Of a stretch of DNA of 10,469 nucleotides, positions 6,557 through 10,469 are shown piece after piece. Source of the stretch: Ilumatobacteraceae bacterium. Its GTDB lineage: Bacteria; Actinomycetota; Acidimicrobiia; Acidimicrobiales; Ilumatobacteraceae. Every line of letters starts with the position of its first letter. Positions within the stretch are counted from its first letter, which is position 1. The DNA lies in contig JAOBWK010000093.1 of NCBI GenBank assembly GCA_025463305.1, forward strand, positions 1-10,469, read 5' to 3'. The translations under genes were made by a program, and so were the position numbers. Under the pieces are notes generated by a model that saw only the letters and a program-made list of their open reading frames with translations, was not told the origin of the DNA and did no database searches.

Positions 6557-7233
6557 GTGAAGTGGAGCACGCATTCGACAGCGACGATCACGATGGCAGC
6601 ACTGGTGATGACGGGCGGGCTCGCCCTCGCGCATGGCACCAGCGCCGCACCGGCGAGCAGCGCGGCGTACGTGCAGTGGCAGGAGTCCGGACCGCTCGAC
6701 GCCCAGCCCACCGCGGCCGCGCGGCGCCTCGTCGTCATCGCCCACAACGCGGGTGATGCACCGTCGACGATCAAGACCGCACTCCACCACCACGCCCGCG
6801 TCATCGAGATCGACACCTCGCTCGAGGGCGCCCAGCTCCGTGCCCGCCACGATCCGCACGCCCCGGTACCCAGGTGCTCATCTCGACGTCGAACCAGCGG
6901 ACGCTCGCCCAGATCGCCGGCACCGATCCATCGACGCTGCGCCTGGTCAGCGTGAGCACGCAGCGACAGCTCGACTCCGTGCTGCGCGCCGCCCCGTCGA
7001 CCGCCTACCACGGGGTCTCGATCGCCAACGTCCTCGTCACCGCCGCAACCGCCCGTCAGCTCGAGCACGATCACCTGTGGATCCAGGCGTGGGCGGTCGA
7101 CTCGATGCAGCGTGCCGATCAGCTCGCGGCCTGGGGCGTCAACGGCATCACCACCGACAACCTGACGATCCTCGGGTCGCTCGCGCACGGCGCAGATCTG
7201 ACGTCAAACAACGTGCAGTTGAGGTCGCTGTGA
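6557..7233 (+). pseudogene. Glycerophosphodiester phosphodiesterase, secreted, broken by internal deletion and frameshift
   Basis: The first frame starts at GTG 6557 (GAGGA just upstream). It encodes a signal peptide (hydrophobic core about residues 10-25, cleavage near HGTSA/A), then the N-terminal half of a GDPD domain: VVIAHNAGDAPST, the IEID metal pair and RARHD, which match the HRG, ExD and HD elements of the family. Homology then stops near 6860. The second half continues in another frame, from about 6865 to 7233: QVLISTSNQRTL, then IQAWAVDSMQRADQLAAWG and GITTDNL, the family's C-terminal AW.VN...GVdGIiTD pattern. Both frames run open across the join, but roughly 80-100 residues of the usual domain core appear to be missing. 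The best reading is an out-of-frame deletion that inactivates the gene; a sequencing or assembly fault is the alternative. The intact enzyme would hydrolyse glycerophosphodiesters outside the cell. Confidence 0.75.
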
Positions 7234-7295
7234 GGTTGACCGGCGCATGGTGACAGTCCCCACCCCGATCCCAACGACACAGGAGCACACCTCAC

Positions 7296-7742
7296 ATGAC
7301 CAACCCAGGAGTCCACAGGCAACGCAAGATCGTCGTCGCACTCGTCGCCGCCGGCATCGCGTTCGTCCCGGTGACGGCGATCGCCTCGGCAGCGTCGCCG
7401 AGCCAGCTCGCCGGCGCGGTGACCACCACCACCGTCAAGGCGTCGACGTCCACGACGACGCCGACCTCGACAACGGTCAAGACGACCACCGCGACGACGG
7501 CGACCACCACCAAGAAGTACGAAGTGATCGCGGGAACCTTCAAGACCAAGGCTGCGGCCGACAAGCGCCTCGCCGCGATCACGAAGAAGGGCATCACCGA
7601 CATCACCGAGGTCACGCTCGGCAAGACCGCGAAGACCACCCGCTACCGGCTCGAGGACAAGGGCATCACCAAGGTGGCGGCGAAGGCGAAGGTCAAGGCG
7701 CTGCACGCCGACACGTTCTTCGCCTACTACGTGCTCGTCTGA
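7296..7742 (+). CDS. Secreted Thr-rich protein with SPOR-like C-terminal domain
   Basis: The protein has 148 residues. It has a basic N-terminus (HRQRK), a hydrophobic core at about 12-30 and a likely signal peptidase site near ASA/A (32/33). A linker of almost only Thr, Ser, Ala and Val follows (about 43-71), typical of a flexible and perhaps O-glycosylated spacer. The final 75 residues (73-148) read YEVIAGTFKTKAAADKRLAA, a strand pattern and YRLEDKGITKVAAKAKVKAL, ending FFAYYVLV. This two-repeat beta-alpha-beta pattern fits the SPOR fold, which binds denuded peptidoglycan glycans; the match is by pattern only. The Lys-rich domain would suit binding to an anionic wall. AGGAG lies about ten bases before the ATG. 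It sits 70 bp upstream of a two-component system on the same strand. It is a plausible substrate for O-glycosylation, but that is speculation. Confidence 0.78.
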   Translation: MTNPGVHRQRKIVVALVAAGIAFVPVTAIASAASPSQLAGAVTTTTVKASTSTTTPTSTTVKTTTATTATTTKKYEVIAGTFKTKAAADKRLAAITKKGITDITEVTLGKTAKTTRYRLEDKGITKVAAKAKVKALHADTFFAYYVLV

Positions 7743-7746
7743 TCGC

Positions 7747-7769
7747 GCCCGCCTGCCGCGACCGCGGGC
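7747..7769 (+). terminator. 6-bp hairpin just after the SPOR-like gene
   Basis: GCCCGC (7747-7752) pairs with GCGGGC (7764-7769) around an 11-base loop, starting four bases after the stop of the secreted protein. No T-run follows. It could attenuate read-through into the regulator gene at 7813. This is a weak candidate. Confidence 0.25.
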
Positions 7770-7812
7770 CGGTCGACATCATCTGCTCGTCGATCCGTCC
7801 GACGGTGAGTGG

Positions 7813-8472
7813 GTGATGCGGCCGGTCCTCGTGGTCGACGACGAGGCCGAGCTGGCCGCGGCGGTGATGACGGCGCTGCAGCGGCACGGGTTCGAGAGCC
7901 TGTGGGTGACCAGCCTGGCTGGTGCGCGCGAGCGCCTCGACGACGTCGAGCTCGTCCTGCTCGATCTCGGCCTGCCCGACGGAGACGGCCTCGACGCGTG
8001 CGCCGAGTTCGCCAAGCACGTCCCGGTGATCGTGATCTCCGCGCGCGGCGAGGAGGTCGATCGAGTGCTCGCGCTCGAGCTCGGCGCGGACGACTACCTC
8101 GCCAAGCCGTTCTCCAGCCGCGAGCTGGTGGCCCGCTGCCGCGCCGTGCTGCGCCGGTCGGGCAGTCCCCGCACGATCGTGCGCGCGGCCGATCTCGACA
8201 TCGACGTCGACGCGTTCGAGGTCCACCGCGACAGCACCGCGATCGAGCTCACCGGCAAGGAGATGGCGCTGCTCGCCCTGCTCGCCCGTCACCACGGCAC
8301 GATGGTTCGGCGCTCCGCGATCGCCAGCGCGGTGTGGGATGCGGACCTCGGATACGTGCAGCGATCGATCGACGTGCACGTGTCGTCGTTGCGGGCCAAG
8401 CTCGGCAGCCGGCCGGACGGCCTCGGCTACATCGAGACGATCCGCGGGATCGGCTACCGCCTCCGCCGGTGA
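7813..8472 (+). CDS. OmpR/PhoB-family response regulator (two-component system 2)
   Basis: The protein has 219 residues: a receiver with D9-D10, phospho-acceptor D51 (LVLLDLGLPDGDG), S76 (IVISARG) and K98 (DYLAKPF), then a short linker and a winged-helix domain (ELTGKEMALLALLARHHG, RSIDVHVSSLRAKLG, ETIRGIGYRLRR). It is a DNA-binding transcription regulator driven by the kinase downstream. The start is either GTG 7813 or the adjacent ATG 7816, which share the GGTGAG just upstream; the choice changes one residue. The receiver is slightly short between helix 1 and the Asp. Its stop overlaps the kinase start as GTGA. An imperfect palindrome, CCGTC-C-GACGG (7795-7805), stands just upstream and could be a site for a regulator. 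Confidence 0.93.
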   Translation: MMRPVLVVDDEAELAAAVMTALQRHGFESLWVTSLAGARERLDDVELVLLDLGLPDGDGLDACAEFAKHVPVIVISARGEEVDRVLALELGADDYLAKPFSSRELVARCRAVLRRSGSPRTIVRAADLDIDVDAFEVHRDSTAIELTGKEMALLALLARHHGTMVRRSAIASAVWDADLGYVQRSIDVHVSSLRAKLGSRPDGLGYIETIRGIGYRLRR

Positions 8473-9902
8473 GGACGCATCGGCTCCGCTGGCAGCTCGC
8501 CGCGGGACAAGCAGCGCTGGCCCTGGCGCTCGTCCTCGGCGGCACGATCGTGCTCGCCAGCCGTACCGACGACCTCCGCCGCGCCGAGGCCCTCGACGGC
8601 GCACAGCGCGACGCCGCGGTGCTCGCCCGCCAGGTCGGGCCGCGGCTCGCGGAGGGCCGATCCGTCGGTGCCATCCTCGGCGACTCCGATGCCCGACGGG
8701 TGGAGCTGGTCGACGTGCACGGCGACCACGTCAGCGGCGACGACCTGGCCGTCGAGGCCGGGGTCGCGGACGCGATCGACGACCGCGTGAACGACGTCGA
8801 CGGCACCGACGAGATCACCGGCATCGCGATCGCCGGCAACGCCGTCGGCATCCAGCCGGTGCTCGTCGACGACGAGCTCGAGGGCACCGTCGTGGTGATC
8901 GAGCCGACGCCGCCCCGCCGCGGCTGGCGCGAGCTCTACGGCCTCGATGCGACGTGGGCCGCGCTGCTGTGCCTGGCTGCGGCGGCGATGGGCTGGCTGC
9001 TCGCCGGCCGGATCACCCGACCGCTCTCGCGCCTCACCGAGCGCTCGCGATCACTGGTGCTGTCGGGCGCCGCTCCTTCCGCGCCGCCGCGCCAGCCGAG
9101 CCGGATCACCGAGGTCGCCGTGCTCGACGCGGCGATCACGCGCGTGGCGCTCAAGATCCAACGCGAAGCAGCCGCTCGCGAGGACCTGCAGCTCGACCTC
9201 CGTCGACTGTCGCACGAGCTGCGCACCCCCCTGACGACGATCCGCCTGCGGCTCGAGGACCTCAGCGAACTGGACGAGGTGCCCGAGCCGGCGAGCCCCG
9301 CGGTGCCGGGAGGCCCGATGAACTCGACGACGAGCATCACCGATGACACGCTGTCCGTGATCGCCGGCCAGGTCGCCCGACTGGACCGACTGGCCGAGCA
9401 GCTGATGCAGCTCCGCCAGGTGAGCCACCGCACGGCGGAGGTCGATCTCGTGTCGGCCGTGATGGAGGTCGTCGCTCGCCTCCGGCCGCTGGCGGACTGG
9501 GGGCACGTCGCGCTCGACCTCCGTACCCATGACCCCATCCCGATCTTCGCCGAACGCGACGAGATCGAAGACGCCGTGTCCAACGTGATCGAGAACGCGA
9601 TCAAGCACTCGCCCCGCGGGGAGCGCGTCGAGATCTCGTTCGACGACGACGGCGAGCACGCGGTGCTGTCGGTCGCCGACGCCGGTCCGGGCATCGCCCC
9701 CGATCTGCGCGAGGTCATCACCCATCCGGGTGTCCGGGTCGTCGGGTCCACCGTCGTGCGTGGCACGGGGCAGGGACTCGCCATCGTGACGACGACGGTC
9801 GATCGCCATGGCGGGCGGGTCGAACTGGCCGACTCCGTGCAAGGTGGTGCGCTCGTGCGCATCGTGCTGCCGCGATGCTCGGCGGGCTCACCCGGCGGGT
9901 GA
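8469..9902 (+). CDS. Membrane sensor histidine kinase (two-component system 2), atypical hairpin turn and ATP lid
   Basis: The protein has 477 residues. The GTG start at 8469 overlaps the regulator stop (GTGA). TM1 lies at about 11-30, followed by a strongly acidic extracytoplasmic region of about 125 residues, TM2 at about 160-180, a HAMP-like linker (GRITRPLSRLTERS) and the H-box with H249 (RLSHELRTPLTT). The ATP domain has N372 and N376 (SNVIENAIKHS), G1 DAGPG and G2 GTGQGLAIV. Two features are odd. First, the turn of the dimerisation hairpin (about 268-293) is a long Pro/Gly/Ser/Asp-rich insert. Second, the usual F-box phenylalanines between G1 and G2 are absent, giving a shorter lid (VITHPGVRVVGS), and G2 has Gln where Leu is usual. 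Catalytic residues remain, so it is probably active. The acidic sensor may bind cations or cationic peptides (inference). The gene ends 16 bp from the convergent flagellin gene. Confidence 0.92.
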   Translation: MRTHRLRWQLAAGQAALALALVLGGTIVLASRTDDLRRAEALDGAQRDAAVLARQVGPRLAEGRSVGAILGDSDARRVELVDVHGDHVSGDDLAVEAGVADAIDDRVNDVDGTDEITGIAIAGNAVGIQPVLVDDELEGTVVVIEPTPPRRGWRELYGLDATWAALLCLAAAAMGWLLAGRITRPLSRLTERSRSLVLSGAAPSAPPRQPSRITEVAVLDAAITRVALKIQREAAAREDLQLDLRRLSHELRTPLTTIRLRLEDLSELDEVPEPASPAVPGGPMNSTTSITDDTLSVIAGQVARLDRLAEQLMQLRQVSHRTAEVDLVSAVMEVVARLRPLADWGHVALDLRTHDPIPIFAERDEIEDAVSNVIENAIKHSPRGERVEISFDDDGEHAVLSVADAGPGIAPDLREVITHPGVRVVGSTVVRGTGQGLAIVTTTVDRHGGRVELADSVQGGALVRIVLPRCSAGSPGG

Positions 9903-9912
9903 CTCGCCGAGC
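9877..9912. terminator. Nested hairpin between convergent kinase and flagellin genes
   Basis: GCTCGGCG (9877-9884) pairs perfectly with CGCCGAGC (9905-9912). Inside it TCACCC (9888-9893) pairs with GGGTGA (9897-9902), giving a 36-base structure that includes the kinase stop and ends seven bases from the flagellin stop. It is well placed to end transcription from both sides. It lacks a T-run on either strand, so it may work as a Rho-independent stem without a U-tract, as often proposed for high-GC actinobacteria, or may only protect 3' ends. Confidence 0.55.
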
Positions 9913-9918
9913 GTCGGA

Positions 9919-10469
9919 TCAGCGCAGGAGCTGCAGGATGCTCTGCGGGACCTGGTTGGCCTGGGCCAGCATCGCGGTGCCGGCCTGGCTGAGGATGCTC
10001 TCCCGGGTGTAGTTCACCATCTCGGTGGCCATGTCGGTGTCGCGGATGCGGCTCTCCGAAGCAGTCAGGTTCTCGACGGCGACACCCAGGTTCGACACCG
10101 AGTGCTCCAGGCGGTTCTGGACAGCACCGAGGTTGGCACGGGTCGCCGACACGCCGGCGATGGCCTTGTCGATCGACACGATCGCTGCCTGCGCCGTGGC
10201 ATCCGACGTGTGCACGTCGAGCGCGTTGACCGCGCTCGCGGCGCCACCGAGGACGCCGACACCGGTGGTCGACAGCGAGAGGTCGTTGCTCAGGGTGATC
10301 TGGTCGGCGGCGGTGCCGCCCGAGCCGACCTGGAAGTTGAATCCGGAGCCGGCGGCGCTGTAGTCCTGGAAGATGGCCTTGCCGGCGAACGTCGAACGTG
10401 TGCCGATGCCGTCGATTTCCTGCTTCAGCTGGTCGATTTCCGCCTGCTCCGCCGTGCCGCCCGAGGTGC
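9919..10469 (-). CDS. fliC: Flagellin, C-terminal part (5' end outside the window)
   Basis: About 182 C-terminal residues are present, in one open frame that runs off the right edge; the start codon is not in the window. They include EIDQLKQEIDGIGTRSTFAG and FNFQVGSGGTAADQI of the flagellin D1 region, then a helix (IVSIDKAIAGVSATRANLGA, NRLEHSV). The D0 signature follows: ESRIRDTDMATEMVNYT, SILSQAGTAMLAQANQVPQS and the end ILQLLR. These are the conserved C-terminal segments that pack in the filament core and are needed for export and polymerisation. The spacer between the D1 parts is short, so this is a compact flagellin. The gene is convergent with the kinase of two-component system 2. The product is secreted by the flagellar export apparatus and makes the filament; no other flagellar gene is in view. 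Confidence 0.95.
   Translation of the reverse strand, partial: TSGGTAEQAEIDQLKQEIDGIGTRSTFAGKAIFQDYSAAGSGFNFQVGSGGTAADQITLSNDLSLSTTGVGVLGGAASAVNALDVHTSDATAQAAIVSIDKAIAGVSATRANLGAVQNRLEHSVSNLGVAVENLTASESRIRDTDMATEMVNYTRESILSQAGTAMLAQANQVPQSILQLLR

Noticed and set aside
6557..7233. Programmed frameshifting in the phosphodiesterase gene
   Set aside because: No slippery sequence is evident at the join, and about 80-100 residues of the domain are missing, which a frameshift alone would not explain.
7236..7264. A TTGACC -35 box upstream of the SPOR-like gene
   Set aside because: No AT-rich -10 element stands at a suitable distance.
7809..8468. A longer kinase 2 starting inside the regulator gene, as a fused protein
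   Set aside because: The first 220 codons are an out-of-frame shadow of the regulator. Kinase homology starts just after the GTG at 8469, which overlaps the regulator stop.

Overview
The window is very GC-rich, and its long open frames follow the strong third-position G/C bias of a high-GC actinobacterium. A flagellin gene enters from the right edge, so the host is probably motile. Flagellin together with a short two-membrane-segment protein of an actinobacterial type suggests Actinomycetota, perhaps Acidimicrobiia. That placement is inference, because no rRNA or tRNA gene is present.

Left two thirds (about 64-6464, minus strand). In transcription order this holds an OmpR-family response regulator, its histidine kinase (4-base GTGA overlap), a DPM1-like family 2 glycosyltransferase, a multi-membrane-span GT-C glycosyltransferase (4-base ATGA overlap), a 14-bp tandem repeat, a zinc alcohol dehydrogenase, and a two-TM protein of unknown function. 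The first four look like one operon. The two-component system would set expression of a pair in which GT2 loads a sugar onto a polyprenyl phosphate and GT-C transfers it to an acceptor outside the membrane. The dehydrogenase and the two-TM protein have their own strong ribosome binding sites and hairpins upstream, so they may be separate units.

Middle (6465-6556). A short divergent intergenic region separates the minus-strand regulator from the plus-strand genes. It carries a degenerate 11-bp-period repeat that resembles a perfect one between the kinase and the GT2 gene.

Right third (6557-9902, plus strand). This holds a glycerophosphodiester phosphodiesterase gene broken by an internal deletion and frameshift, a secreted Thr-rich protein with a SPOR-like C-terminal domain, and a second response regulator/histidine kinase pair, again with a GTGA overlap. 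The second kinase has an unusual long turn in its dimerisation hairpin and a shortened ATP lid. It ends 16 bp from the convergent flagellin gene (minus strand, 5' end outside the window), and a strong nested hairpin covers its stop.

Most genes are ordinary accessory or envelope genes. The best candidates for something new are the two-component/glycosyltransferase operon with its repeated operator-like motif, the SPOR protein beside the second two-component system, and the uncharacterised two-TM family. There is no CRISPR array, insertion sequence, tRNA, rRNA or recognisable defence system.
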